Of a DNA stretch of 64,000 nucleotides, positions 9,467-19,485 are shown one piece after another (position 1 is the first letter of the stretch; each line of letters begins with the position of its first letter). The position numbers were made by a program, and so were the translations under genes. The stretch lies in the NCBI RefSeq assembly GCF_002215215.1, contig NZ_CP018632.1, forward strand, positions 5,142,501-5,206,500, written 5' to 3'. The notes below the pieces were generated by a model. That model saw only the letters and a list, made by a program, of their open reading frames with translations. It ran no database searches and was not told the origin of the DNA. This DNA comes from Granulosicoccus antarcticus IMCC3135. GTDB taxonomy: Bacteria > Pseudomonadota > Gammaproteobacteria > Granulosicoccales > Granulosicoccaceae.

Positions 9467-9854
9467 CTACAGTCGGCCACGTGTAAGCAACGACAATGCT
9501 CTCTCCGAAGCGTTATTCAAGACCACGAAGTACCGTCCGGATTTTCCTTTTGATGGATTTGGAAGTCTGGAAGACGCACGGGAATGGTGTGCTCAATTCG
9601 TTCTTTGGTATAACGAGGAACACAAGCACAGCGCCATCAAGTTCGTCACGCCTGCCCAGCGACATCGTGGTGAAGATATCAAAATACTGGCAGAGCGTGA
9701 TGAAGTCTATCGCCGAGCCAAGGCAGCGAATCCATCACGCTGGAGTGGTGACACAAGGAACTGGGAGAGACCGGAAACCATGGTTCTCAACCCGGATAAA
9801 CCAGAGGATAAAATGAAAGAAGCAGCGTAGATAAATGCTGCAACTATCTTGACA
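9467..9854 (+). pseudogene. IS3 orfB 3' end and right terminal repeat (second IS3 copy)
   Basis: The frame from 9483 to the TAG at 9830 gives 115 residues of the C-terminus of an IS3 integrase-type transposase. It starts VSNDNALSEALFKTTKY, which holds the final catalytic Glu, then REWCAQFVLWYNEEHKHSAI. The element's right end follows, reading TGTCAAGATAGTTGCAGC inward from 9854. The gene is cut off on its 5' side at the IS66 fragment. It lies opposite to the IS3 element at 4890-8953, so it is a separate copy. Confidence 0.85.
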
Positions 9855-9860
9855 AACTCC

Positions 9861-10003
9861 GCTAGGCATAGAGCGATCAAAGCTGTCCATAAAGCTTGAA
9901 CGGGAACGGCAGAAGAGCGCGTCATGAGACGGTTGAATCACTCTGATTTCTGGCGGCTGTCTGGAACGGGAAACAGTGCTCAAACTTTCCACTCTTGAGA
10001 GAC
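9861..10003 (+). repeat. Right end of DUF6788-type transposon (copy of 60482-60618)
   Basis: About 140 bp nearly identical to the segment before 60618. They contain the last codons of a DUF6788-like gene (…KLERERQKSAS stop) and the downstream end finishing CCACTCTTGAGA. Only a few substitutions are visible. Both copies diverge straight after TTGAGA, which marks the transposon end. The two copies lie in direct orientation about 50 kb apart. Confidence 0.85.
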
Positions 10004-10019
10004 TATGTTTGGGCGCAAA

Positions 10020-10955
10020 TTAAATTGTATTTGCTACTTCCACTATTTTTTTGTAAGTTTCTGTTGATGCGGTCCAGGAAAAATCTGCTTCTGCTTTCTT
10101 AACTGACATAATTAGCGAATCATCCAGTTTTTTCATAACGTCTGAGACACGAGAAAATGGTCCTCCGATGAAAAGTAATTTCTTGGAAATATTGAATATT
10201 TTCAAGGGACGTCCAACTCCTTTTGCAATACCTTCGCATGTACGTACGAGAGATAAAGTATCAGCGGACGCTACGTTGTAAATACCACTAGGCCCGACAG
10301 ATTCTTGAAAGATACTTAAAAGTAAATTGTTTAAGTCATCTACATGCAAAAAAGTGCGCAGGCCATCTAAACCGGCAAATGGTAGAGGGAGGCCAAGCTT
10401 CACCAGTTTTACCAATCTCGGAAAATTTCCAGGGCAGTTGGTACCAAATATCATTGCCGGCCTAAGTATTACAATCTCCATAGACCCTGAATCCGCAAGT
10501 GTTGAGAGGGCGATTTCAGCCTTTCGCTTTGAAGCGCCATAGAAACCACTAGGACTTACTTCGGTTTCTTCATCAACAAGTCCGTGTCCGTTATTTGCAC
10601 CATAGACACTAGCAGAGCTTAGGAAAATAAATTTACGAATACCTGATTTAGACGCGGCATGCGCCATTTTCATAGTCGTTTCGAAATTCACTTGATTGTA
10701 GAAATTTTCAGCGTCGCCAGATGCTACGTTTTGAGAATGAACCGCACCAGCCGCGTGAACGATTACATCAACATTTCGGAGCAAATGACCCCAATCTTGT
10801 ATATCTACTAAATCACCAGTTTCAACATATAAAGGCGACATGGTAGTATCTTTTTGTTTCCTAACTGATCCTCTTGCTTCGTAACCAGCCTCAATAGCAG
10901 CCCTGAGAATACTCCCTCCAACAAACCCATCCGCGCCTGTAATTAGAATTCGCAA
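10020..10955 (-). CDS. NAD-dependent epimerase/dehydratase (surface polysaccharide)
   Basis: A 311-residue extended short-chain dehydrogenase that would act on a nucleotide sugar in the cytoplasm. Seen: the N-terminal Rossmann motif GADGFVGG at residues 7-14; DLVDIQDW and the VDVIVHAAGAVHS strand; the catalytic FYGASKRKAE (Tyr-x3-Lys); and a C-terminal substrate domain with FLHVDDLNNLLL. Length is typical for UDP-glucose 4-epimerase relatives. It is the most downstream gene of the minus-strand polysaccharide cluster, 319 bp beyond neuA. The substrate cannot be told from sequence; a UDP-HexNAc epimerase or reductase is likely. Confidence 0.88.
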   Translation of the reverse strand: MRILITGADGFVGGSILRAAIEAGYEARGSVRKQKDTTMSPLYVETGDLVDIQDWGHLLRNVDVIVHAAGAVHSQNVASGDAENFYNQVNFETTMKMAHAASKSGIRKFIFLSSASVYGANNGHGLVDEETEVSPSGFYGASKRKAEIALSTLADSGSMEIVILRPAMIFGTNCPGNFPRLVKLVKLGLPLPFAGLDGLRTFLHVDDLNNLLLSIFQESVGPSGIYNVASADTLSLVRTCEGIAKGVGRPLKIFNISKKLLFIGGPFSRVSDVMKKLDDSLIMSVKKAEADFSWTASTETYKKIVEVANTI

Positions 10956-11274
10956 TCGTTTAGCCTTTATTATTCCTAAATAATTTGATTTTGATAGCAG
11001 ATATTTTTGCCGAATACCAGAACCTTCTGAAAAATATTACCGCAAGCTTTTCAAACAGGCATTGTAGTAACTACATTTCCCTGTCCCAAATCTAAGCATT
11101 CAGAATACAACACTCTTCTGATTTCAACGTTTTACTACATCTCGAGATCGAGAGCCCCTTCTTTTGAGTCAAGATTGTTGATTTCCGCACTTAGGAATAT
11201 GAATTAAATTAAGACATTATAAGCCACACTCAAAATAGTTGAGAATCGATATAAATACTCTTCCATTTATTAGA
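10956..11274. other. Gene-free gap between neuA and epimerase
   Basis: 319 bp of AT-rich sequence with no supported gene. It could hold a promoter for the epimerase gene. I see no convincing hairpin or repeat. Confidence 0.5.
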
Positions 11275-12009
11275 TCAGCAAATCTTACTCAACAAATCCT
11301 CTGCGTGTTTGAAATCGTCAAAAGTATCAATATCAACCGAATCGGATTTCAGCATTGGATACGCGAGAGTATTAGGGCCAAAAAATGATTCACGCTCACG
11401 CAATACAGATATTTTAGAAACGTATATAGCGCCATTAAGACTATATTCATTGTTCCGACCATCCTGATCACAACCATAAGATACTATTTCTGAAAATCGA
11501 CCTGCATTCTTGAGCTCTACAAACCAGTGTGATCCAGGGTCACTCCTACATACAGAAACAATACTGTCTTTATTCGAATTTTTCAACATAGTGATAGCTT
11601 CATCAATATGCTCTGCACGCCTAAGTGGTGAGGTAGGCTGCAAAAGGCAACAATAGTCAAAATTGACACCAGATGAAGAAAGCTCGTCCAAGACACTCAG
11701 CACTACGCTCACACTAGAAGCACTATCTGTAGCTAAAGAAGTATCACGATTAATGAAAGGCATATTTCTATAATCGCAAATAGTTTTTACTTTTTCATCG
11801 TCAGATGAAATAATAGTCATACTCAAATATTTAGATTTCTGACTTTCATCAAAGGACCACTCAACCAGGGACTTTCCAAGTAGTTGCATCGTATTTTTCC
11901 CAGGCAGTCTTTTACTTCCTCCTCTAGCAGGAATGATTGCCAAAATTCTTATATTTCCAGAAAGTAACACATCAGACATTATATACAGAAGCCTTAATAT
12001 TTTTTTCAA
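11275..12009 (-). CDS. neuA: CMP-N-acetylneuraminate cytidylyltransferase
   Basis: Activates sialic acid: CTP + Neu5Ac gives CMP-Neu5Ac + PPi in the cytoplasm. Seen: the signature nucleotide-binding loop IIPARGGSKRLPGKN near residues 25-39, LLQPTSPLRRAEHIDEAI, and the late YSLNGAIYVSK and DSVDIDTFDDF motifs (metal-binding Asp pair). Length (244 aa; about 226 if the ATG of MSDVLLSG is used) is normal. It lies well downstream of neuC and neuB, separated from them by the flippase and dioxygenase genes. The enzyme could serve Neu5Ac, legionaminic or pseudaminic acid; the NeuC type in this cluster favours Neu5Ac or legionaminic acid. Confidence 0.92.
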   Translation of the reverse strand: MKKILRLLYIMSDVLLSGNIRILAIIPARGGSKRLPGKNTMQLLGKSLVEWSFDESQKSKYLSMTIISSDDEKVKTICDYRNMPFINRDTSLATDSASSVSVVLSVLDELSSSGVNFDYCCLLQPTSPLRRAEHIDEAITMLKNSNKDSIVSVCRSDPGSHWFVELKNAGRFSEIVSYGCDQDGRNNEYSLNGAIYVSKISVLRERESFFGPNTLAYPMLKSDSVDIDTFDDFKHAEDLLSKIC

Positions 12010-12856
12010 ATATATTCAAATAATTGGCAAAAAAAATCAATTATCAACGAACATATAAAAATTCGGTTTGTAAAAATTAAAATGCAAATGACCACCAGTC
12101 AAAACCACTGGATTCCGGCTTTGGCCAAACGCCGCATTAATATGCCGTTCTGCAGATTTTAATTTACTATAAATAACAAAGCAATCGTTATTCGACCTGG
12201 CGGCACTAATGATTTTTCATGTATTCCATTTACAATTTAATTCCTACATTTCCACAACCCATTACGCTAAATCATTAGAATTCATAGGTACAGGCTCTGA
12301 ACAACGCTTCTTCAAGCACTGAAAATTCACAAGCAACCTATGCGACGAATTTTTTCCCTTTAAAATATCGCCGCCCGTGATACTAAACGAGATCAGCGAT
12401 ATGGATCAGCGGTATAGAAATCACCATACAGTTATGACCACGACTAGCTGAACCCGCTTGTTACGGCTATACTTTACTAGCAATATTTATCGCAGAAGTT
12501 GCGAGCCTCGGAAAACAATACCACCTCCCTAGACCCAAGTATCTGGACCTCATCACCCATGTCAAATAGTATTTTAGCCCCCCCCCCCCGACTACACTAC
12601 CTCCAAGGTTGAGTCTTTCTATATTCTAAACCAGCATCCTGATGATACGCCGCTTAAAAGCATGGCATTAGTCCCTCATTGGGGACTGCTCAACATTATT
12701 TCTATGATCAGCATATGACATTGGTGAATTCTATTACTTTCCATGCATATATCTTAACTACAAACCGTTGAATATGACATATCAATCAATCTGCATATAC
12801 GCTAATCTAAAATACAACTACCACAATTCAATATATATCATGACATGCATTTAAGA
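12010..12856. other. Gene-free AT-rich gap with C12 tract
   Basis: 847 bp with no supported gene on either strand. It contains a run of twelve C at 12578-12589 and scattered fragments without reading frames. It may be decayed coding or IS sequence; nothing in it could be matched by eye except general AT richness. Start signals for neuA probably lie at its left edge. Confidence 0.6.
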
Positions 12857-13474
12857 TTATAAATCAGCAAATTTCTGTTTGCATTTAACTAATCGCCTAG
12901 AATCCAAATTGAAGGCATACAGAGTTGCAGCGTACCTTACCCCTTCCAATATAGGCCTACCTCGATGAATAACAGTAGTATCCATGGAAAACCCCTGACC
13001 AGCTTTCAACAGCACAGGAACACCCTCAATATTAGCTCCCGCCGCAACCCTCAGACTTCTACGATATTTCAAAATATCACAGCCCTTTCTAAGCAAAGAA
13101 TTAGATCCAGGTATGTATTCTAGCGGACCATTACTCTCTCCAACATCAGACAAAAAAGCAAAAACCTTACATTGATTAAACCAAGAGTCTCTATGCCACC
13201 CACCTCCAGAACCCAACCCACCTTGCTTTGGAACAACTCTATTTACTAACAAAAATGAATAGTCTGGTTCTGACCCAAAACTCTCAACGTATTCCGCCTT
13301 CAAGCTTTCATACAGTTTTTGAAATACGGGGATTTTTTTTTCTGCATGAAAAACTCTAACATCAGACTCCGACGTGTCGGTCCATATTTTGATATTACCA
13401 GAGCCTACATGGACGTCGAATTGTTCACGCAGACCTGCACACTCAATAGCAGATAAAAACTGCTTTTTATTCAT
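12857..13474 (-). CDS. Phytanoyl-CoA dioxygenase-like Fe(II)/2-oxoglutarate enzyme
   Basis: About 205 residues. Seen: GGWHRDSWFN provides the His-x-Asp of the iron-binding facial triad (His94, Asp96), and DTTVIHRGRP provides the distal His (His170). RYAATLYAF fits the final strand with the 2-oxoglutarate-binding Arg region. These are the marks of the PhyH family, which hydroxylates small substrates. Its place between neuA and a flippase suggests it modifies a sugar or lipid-linked intermediate, but that is inference. A TTG 18 bp upstream could also start the frame; I chose the ATG at 13474. It follows the flippase gene by 36 bp, so they are probably co-transcribed. Confidence 0.8.
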   Translation of the reverse strand: MNKKQFLSAIECAGLREQFDVHVGSGNIKIWTDTSESDVRVFHAEKKIPVFQKLYESLKAEYVESFGSEPDYSFLLVNRVVPKQGGLGSGGGWHRDSWFNQCKVFAFLSDVGESNGPLEYIPGSNSLLRKGCDILKYRRSLRVAAGANIEGVPVLLKAGQGFSMDTTVIHRGRPILEGVRYAATLYAFNLDSRRLVKCKQKFADL

Positions 13475-13510
13475 AATTAATTCACTCGCCAAAACGTCTA
13501 ATATAACGAC

Positions 13511-14785
13511 CTAACGGATTGCATTCAATTTTTCCAAATGTCGAAAGTAAAAAGAAAATACAACAAACCGTAACAAAACAGCAACAAAGACTGAAATCAC
13601 AATAGATAATATTTGAGTCGATAAATAATAACAGGATACCACTGGTACAACAACAACCAAACCGTCAATTACAACAAGATGCTCTCTTCTAATTCTCCAA
13701 AAAGCTAACTCTTTCGGCACAAATGAAATTGCATGAATATAATACAACATAACAAGCATAAAAACCACCTCATAATCAAATGTCACTATGCTCAATGAGA
13801 ATAAATTCAATACCAAATAACCAAACAATACTAAAATAGATAATAACAACGGGATAATCAAATTACGGGCTGAATACTGTGCCCTATACACATCCACCTC
13901 AAGTACGATCAACTTTGGTTTCATGAAAGAGACGTAGCCCATATTATGAAATGTAGCAATGATATTTGCCAAATTGACTATCAACAGGTATTCTGCATAC
14001 TTATCCGGCCAGGCATTACTCACCAAAAAACGGTCCACGTACATCACATTCGCAGTAATTACGATCCAAACCTGGGCCATAAAATACTCTTTCTGATATT
14101 TTTGCCAGTAACGCAAAATTGATAACCAAATACCACTTTTTCTAAAACAAACTATGCAAACCGTAAAAACGCGAACATATTGACGACGAAAAATGCCAAT
14201 ATAAACCAACAAGAACACCACGGAGACAATTGGATATATGTATACAGAATCAATATCAAACGTAACTATAAATATTATGAACAAAAGTGTCGGAAGGATT
14301 ACTCTCGCTGAAAAATTGGCTATCCATTCATAATATTTTTTTTTATAAACAAGAATCCTTTGATCTTCGTCAAAGTATTTCTCAGTAATCATCAGGACCA
14401 TTGAAGAAAGGAACAAATCCAACCTCTCCGTCCAAAAAAACAGAAATATACCGGCAACAGGTAAAAACACAACAATATGTATTATTGTTCCTTCAATATA
14501 TTCCTGTAATAAATACCGCCCCCCTAACCCCCTACCACCCTTCGATCTATTTGAAACTATGAAATACTGATATATTTCCCTAAAATTTTGGTTATTCAGA
14601 ATAACAAAACTTGAAGCAACAGATGTCACAATCAGAGCAAAATCAGTTGCAAGATCTTTATGATTGTACCTAAGAAGTAGGTAGATAATTACCGGCCTTA
14701 TTAACAATCCCAAAATCTTACTAAACGCGAATAACACTCTTTCCATCTTGACGAATTTAACACGAGGAAAATTAAACACTATCAC
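13511..14785 (-). CDS. Wzx-like polysaccharide flippase / membrane transporter
   Basis: A 424-residue integral membrane protein with about ten to twelve hydrophobic segments spread along its length and short charged loops. The topology and neighbourhood match O-antigen flippases (MATE/PST superfamily), which move undecaprenyl-PP-linked repeat units to the periplasmic face. Primary sequence is poorly conserved, as usual for Wzx, so the call rests mainly on topology and context. There is only one other polytopic candidate in the cluster, the polymerase-like protein at 23689-25035. Very low GC and many rare AT-rich codons suggest acquisition by transfer. Confidence 0.65.
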   Translation of the reverse strand: MIVFNFPRVKFVKMERVLFAFSKILGLLIRPVIIYLLLRYNHKDLATDFALIVTSVASSFVILNNQNFREIYQYFIVSNRSKGGRGLGGRYLLQEYIEGTIIHIVVFLPVAGIFLFFWTERLDLFLSSMVLMITEKYFDEDQRILVYKKKYYEWIANFSARVILPTLLFIIFIVTFDIDSVYIYPIVSVVFLLVYIGIFRRQYVRVFTVCIVCFRKSGIWLSILRYWQKYQKEYFMAQVWIVITANVMYVDRFLVSNAWPDKYAEYLLIVNLANIIATFHNMGYVSFMKPKLIVLEVDVYRAQYSARNLIIPLLLSILVLFGYLVLNLFSLSIVTFDYEVVFMLVMLYYIHAISFVPKELAFWRIRREHLVVIDGLVVVVPVVSCYYLSTQILSIVISVFVAVLLRFVVFSFYFRHLEKLNAIR

Positions 14786-14995
14786 CCACTATTTATTAAT
14801 AACCATTAAGTCGCTTGATCACAGACTTCATTACTAAAAACTAACAAGCGGTTGTAAAATGTGATCTCTATACTTACAAAAATCAAATTAGAAAAACGCT
14901 ACGCGGAAGCACAGAGGCTTGAGTCAGAGTAGCTTGATTATGCCTAATCTTCTTAATCGTTCAATTAACCAACACTTCAGCATATGAACGAACAC

Positions 14996-15580
14996 CGGCT
15001 AAAGCCTGTGGCTTCCTGTTAGGGTTGAAAGATGGGTTGATTCGCCCCTCAGCGGATGGTAGTTCTCTCCAGACAACATTGACATCGTCGTCCGACTCAG
15101 GGGGCTTCTGGCTCTAATGTACTCCATCCACATCTCGTCTATTTCATTTCCGATGCTGACGCCCCCTCCCCCCGAGCCCAAAGGTGCTGGCCCCCAACGC
15201 TTCTTCAAGTACCGGAACTCCGTGAGCAGCCTATGCTAACTCTTTCTCCTCAATAATTGCGCCATCTTTGAAACTGACACATTCGGTGGTATCGAGATCA
15301 ACGTATGGACATTGTCACGATTAATTGGACCCCGCATGTATCTCCATACTCTAGTTTATAGCAATCTCTCATAGAAGCTCCCGGCATCGGACCTCAACGT
15401 CACCTCCCAAGACGAACTGATATCTCTGTCTCCATCATCCATACCAAGTTGTATTTCAGATCTCAAGCCGTAAGGTTTCCACGCTTACAGTTACCCATAC
15501 TCAAAGGCTATTCTAACTCGCCAACCTGACAAACCGTCGCCTAAAAGGCGAGAGGGGGGGGGGGTAACGGATCACCCATT
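14996..15580 (-). pseudogene. Degenerate IS200/IS605-type element
   Basis: This stretch aligns along its whole length with the IS200-like element at 55212-55800: shared runs include GCTTCTTCAAGTNCCGGAACTC, CACGATTAATT, CATGTATCTCCATA and CGTCGCCTAAA. Its reading frame is destroyed by several frameshifts. A run of eleven G at 15554-15564 stands where the other copy has only four. It also keeps a trace of the terminal hairpin (CACCGGCTAAAGCC). It is dead and much older than the 55-kb copy. Confidence 0.8.
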
Positions 15581-16448
15581 GGGAGCTTTAAACTAAATGT
15601 CTAAACCTTGACGAGCTATGCGCTACCCTACATTGTCGACGCATTAATTCTGATACCAAACAAATGCCAAAATCTTATAAAATTTCTAACCCACTTTGTG
15701 AACCCAGCAACCTTTCTCCAGATATCGCTTTCTCCGTGCGCCTTGAAACGTTAAAGCTCTCTTAATTGACGTACGGAAGCCCACCGCTATTCCAATACAG
15801 AAAGCTTCGGGCAGAATCGCCATCTAATTTGCGTGCTCATGCTTGATATGAGCTATCAACTTCAGTACTTCACACCTACTTCTCAAAAACACACTGGTAA
15901 ATATGTATCTTGCACGCAAAATCGATAACAAACGAATATCTCGTCTGCCATTCCCTAGCTTAGCACCAGCCTCACCACATATATCTATTTCACACATCAA
16001 TACAGGTTATAGCTATCATGCAGCGCACATAGGTTTTAAATATTTACGTATCATCAAATACTGTTATTTCATCACTATGAACAACTCATAACGAACGAAC
16101 AATCCAACAAGTTACACAGAATATTTCGTATATGAGATATTACCAAAATATTATATATCGAACTATAAGCATATTCAATAATAATACTTTATACGTATAA
16201 AAACATGATACCTTAAAAATAACATTAGTTTATATTAGCTCTTTCAGAAAACAAACTCATCACCAAATATCAACATTACTTTATTTATTTATTATAAATA
16301 ACGCACACACATTTAAAAATATAGTCACATATCACACAATATTATCCTTACTTTATTGAACACCAGAAAAACATTCAGCCATCTTCATGAGGTCAATTTA
16401 TAATACTAATAGTTATATCGTGCGATGTTGTCATTTTTCATTCTTTCA
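15581..16448. other. Gene-free AT-rich gap downstream of neuB
   Basis: Over 800 bp between the IS200 relic and the neuB stop, extremely AT-rich from about 16080 to 16440, with no supported gene. With the relic and 14786-14995 it forms a 1.66-kb break between neuB and the flippase gene. The two halves of the cluster may therefore be separate transcripts. Confidence 0.6.
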
Positions 16449-17552
16449 TTAATCACTTGGTAAAATCAAATCACCATCGGTGTATTCTTTATTCGAATTT
16501 TTACCTACAACATTCCAATATTCAAACGGACTTATACCATTCCCAGGACGCTTCAGCGCTATATTACCTCTAGAGTATTTTTCACCTAATTGTATTATTC
16601 CATTTGCAACAATACTTCTTCGAGCAGCCGTAATATTACCAATCTCGCTCTTGGTCGGACCTTTTATTGAATTCCCCAATGCTAATTCTATCATTCTTAA
16701 GGATTTTACAAATTGTTTCAGCTGTATCGCATCCAGCGATGCAGCATGATCTGGGCCTTCCATATTTCTATCTAAAGTAAAGTGTTTTTCTATTACTTTT
16801 GCCCCTCTTGCAATAGCGCCGATAGAAGCAATATCATCTTCAGTGTGATCTGAGAAACCGACCTGCAAATCAAATGCATCTTGCATGGTGTTCATAGCTC
16901 GCAAGTTCACTTCGTTAATCGGCGAAGGGTATTCTGTTGTGCAATGCAGCAAACAGACCTTATCTCTCAGATACGCCTGCCCTTCATCCGACCAATACGC
17001 CTCATAGAAGGCAGATTGCGAAGGCACCGTATTTTTGCCGGCAACAAACCCGAATGCTATAACACCCAAAGCTCTTTCGACATCAGCGAGAGTAGCCATA
17101 CCAGTTGAGACATACATTTTTTCAATGGAATATTCCTCACACAGCAAAGCATGCTGAAGTAAAAGAGGTGCATTCGTTAAGTCTCCCGATGGTATTTTAA
17201 GGAATCTAACACCCAACTCCTTTACTAAAAACATCAGGTTATCTTCATCAAAGGCCGTAGATAAATAATCTATCCCAACCTCATCACAATAAGTTCTTAG
17301 CCTGCTATGCGACGCGGACGATAATTCTAGCTTTTTAAGCATTTCATATTGGCTAGGTTCTTCCGACCCTAAAGAGTTCTGATAGCGTGCTTTTGGAGCG
17401 CTGTACGTTACCAATTTAGTGGAAGAGAACAGCTGAAATTTGATTACATCCACATCGCACTGTTTTGCTGTATCAATCAACTCCATGGCTACGGATTCAT
17501 CACCATTGTGATTAACACCAGCTTCACCAATAATTTTGACTTTATATTCCAA
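16449..17552 (-). CDS. neuB: N-acetylneuraminate synthase (sialic acid synthase)
   Basis: Condenses N-acetylmannosamine with phosphoenolpyruvate to give Neu5Ac. Seen: the opening IIGEAGVNHNGD at residues 7-18, DVIKFQLF, the TIM-barrel motifs FLKIPSGDL, VSTGMATLADV, LLHCTTEYPSP and FSDHT, and the lysine motif KVIEKHFTLDRN. A C-terminal SAF/antifreeze-like domain runs from about 300 (RRSIVANGIIQLGE, ALKRPGNGISP). Length 367 is normal (family about 345-350). It starts 118 bp after neuC on the same strand. A legionaminic acid synthase cannot be excluded. Confidence 0.95.
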   Translation of the reverse strand: MEYKVKIIGEAGVNHNGDESVAMELIDTAKQCDVDVIKFQLFSSTKLVTYSAPKARYQNSLGSEEPSQYEMLKKLELSSASHSRLRTYCDEVGIDYLSTAFDEDNLMFLVKELGVRFLKIPSGDLTNAPLLLQHALLCEEYSIEKMYVSTGMATLADVERALGVIAFGFVAGKNTVPSQSAFYEAYWSDEGQAYLRDKVCLLHCTTEYPSPINEVNLRAMNTMQDAFDLQVGFSDHTEDDIASIGAIARGAKVIEKHFTLDRNMEGPDHAASLDAIQLKQFVKSLRMIELALGNSIKGPTKSEIGNITAARRSIVANGIIQLGEKYSRGNIALKRPGNGISPFEYWNVVGKNSNKEYTDGDLILPSD

Positions 17553-17669
17553 TTTTCCAACCCTATGACGTTCAAATATATTTATTGCGGATCATCAAAT
17601 ATGATGATAAATATCAATGTTGTACAGTGTGCTTTATAGATACAATTAACAGCCATCCGCTACATGTCT

Positions 17670-18833
17670 TTAATATGTCAAGCTTTTATTTAACATCCAA
17701 CTCGGCAAATCATGATTCATCAATATTTCACAAATTCGCTCATCTGCAAAACCATCCCCATATACATTAACGAAAGGTGGTTTTAAACACAATGCCTGAT
17801 CGATAACAACAGAGAGCGTCTCGATATCGCACCCTTCATATGAAATAGTATTCTCACTGATATCGCGCAATTTTTGCCTTATACCTATATTTACAACGGG
17901 TGTACCCAAGGTCGCTGCTTCGATTATGCCTGAGGATGAATTGCCAATCAATAAATCACTATTGTAAAGAACTTCAAGATACTGCTCACGCTCTAAATGT
18001 CGAATAATGTATAGATTTTCTATATCAGAAACACTATTCAAGTATTCATCCATTAAGGCACCACCAGAATCTGAATTGGGCCTCAGTATTATTACATTAA
18101 TATTTTTACTCGACAATGTAGTTAAAGTGACCTGCAACTCTAAAAGACTTTTTTCTGGAACCTGAAGAACAGGATGAAATACAAGAAGGGCGACGAGTCC
18201 AGTTTTACCTTCAAAGTATTGATCAGACAATATCGATCTACATTTAATATTATTTTTCACCAAATTAACCAAACCCGGCGCTCCTGCTACGAACACAGCT
18301 TCTTCCAACTCCCCCATTTTAATCAACCTCAATCGTGCCGCATCGTTTGAAGCTAAATGAATGTGACTCAGTTTCGATATTGCATGTCTTACACTTTCGT
18401 CAACAGTTCCAGAGCGCTCCCCTCCGTGAATATGACAAACGTGCAAATTCAAATGAACCGCAGCTATAGCTGCAGCAAGCATTTCACCTCGGTCCCCTAG
18501 CAAAACTACTACTTCAGGTCGATTTTTCTGCCAATACTCTGTCAAGCCCCTTATTTCAGTACCAATTGCTGAGGCCATCTCGGCTCCGCCGGATGAACCC
18601 GATAACCCGACATCAATAATGCACCCTACCTCAAGACCACTATCATATACTTCACTTAAAGTATTTCCGTATTCTGCACTAGTATGCTGACCCGTAACCA
18701 GCACACTTATCGATACACCAGATTTACTGTTTAGCAAAAGGAGAGTGCTTCTCATTAAACCAAAATCTGCCCGGCTCCCAGTTACGTAGTGTATTTTCCT
18801 ATTCTTGACATTTGTCACGCCCTCTCCAATCAA
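17670..18833 (-). CDS. neuC: UDP-N-acetylglucosamine 2-epimerase (hydrolysing)
   Basis: Converts UDP-GlcNAc to ManNAc + UDP, the first step of sialic acid synthesis. Seen: YVTGSRADFGLMRS near residue 16, VVLLGDRGEMLAAA, CHIHGGERSGTVDESVRHAISKLS, and the C-terminal UDP-binding GNSSSGIIEAATLGTPVVNIG. Length 387 fits the NeuC/NeuC-like group rather than the non-hydrolysing WecB group. Its start overlaps the stop of the upstream sugar transferase (ATGA at 18830-18833), so the two are translationally coupled. The GRM-type close relative acting on 6-deoxy sugars (legionaminic acid path) is the main alternative. Confidence 0.95.
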   Translation of the reverse strand: MIGEGVTNVKNRKIHYVTGSRADFGLMRSTLLLLNSKSGVSISVLVTGQHTSAEYGNTLSEVYDSGLEVGCIIDVGLSGSSGGAEMASAIGTEIRGLTEYWQKNRPEVVVLLGDRGEMLAAAIAAVHLNLHVCHIHGGERSGTVDESVRHAISKLSHIHLASNDAARLRLIKMGELEEAVFVAGAPGLVNLVKNNIKCRSILSDQYFEGKTGLVALLVFHPVLQVPEKSLLELQVTLTTLSSKNINVIILRPNSDSGGALMDEYLNSVSDIENLYIIRHLEREQYLEVLYNSDLLIGNSSSGIIEAATLGTPVVNIGIRQKLRDISENTISYEGCDIETLSVVIDQALCLKPPFVNVYGDGFADERICEILMNHDLPSWMLNKSLTY

Positions 18834-19402
18834 TGGCTTACGTTCTCCATAGCAACTGTTTTACGTATTGTAGCCAATATAATTTTAACATCGTTTAGCA
18901 TTGATGCCGATTTTTGATAGTCACTATCTAATTCAACTTTAGCCTCGTCTGATAATGTATCTCTACCAGATATTTGCGCTAAGCCAGTCAAACCGGGAAT
19001 CAGATGACTTACATTTTTATCGTCTCTGAGCTCTATAAGAGATATCTGATTATGCAAAGCAGGACGAGGTCCGACAAAACTCATATCGCCTTTTAGTATC
19101 GAATATAATTGAGGCAGTTCATCGATACTATATTTTCTCAAATAATGCCCACACCAAGTAACGTGAGCACTAGCGTCTTTTAATATATCAGTCGCAACCT
19201 CCGGAGTGCCGACATGCATTGTGCGAAACTTTGGCATGTAAAAAAACTTACCATTTTCACCAACGCGCTTCGACCAGTACAGCACGCTCCCTCGACTGGT
19301 TGCCTTAATTGCAACAGCAACAATTAACATCGGAAACAATAGGAACACCAGCACCAAAAATGCCACTACAAGATCAAAAAGTCTTTTAAATATTCTATAC
19401 AT
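18830..19402 (-). CDS. Priming sugar-phosphate transferase (PglC/WcaJ C-terminal type)
   Basis: Transfers a sugar phosphate from a UDP-sugar to undecaprenyl phosphate, starting the repeat unit at the inner membrane. Seen: RLFDLVVAFLVLVFLLFP, a re-entrant membrane helix, near the N-terminus; KRVGENGKFFYMPKFRTM with the basic motif; LRKYSIDELPQLYSILKGDMSFVGPRP with the catalytic region; and the GLTGLAQISGRDTL end. About 190 residues, the short single-helix form. I chose the ATG of MYRIFKRLF at 19402 rather than an upstream ATG at 19474 because homologues begin there. It overlaps neuC by 4 bp. Confidence 0.92.
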   Translation of the reverse strand: MYRIFKRLFDLVVAFLVLVFLLFPMLIVAVAIKATSRGSVLYWSKRVGENGKFFYMPKFRTMHVGTPEVATDILKDASAHVTWCGHYLRKYSIDELPQLYSILKGDMSFVGPRPALHNQISLIELRDDKNVSHLIPGLTGLAQISGRDTLSDEAKVELDSDYQKSASMLNDVKIILATIRKTVAMENVSH

Positions 19403-19485
19403 TTCAATATTTAATGAATAATAAATAATAAATAATACAAATATATTATTAATACATTTGTTACGAATTAACAATTATATGTAAA

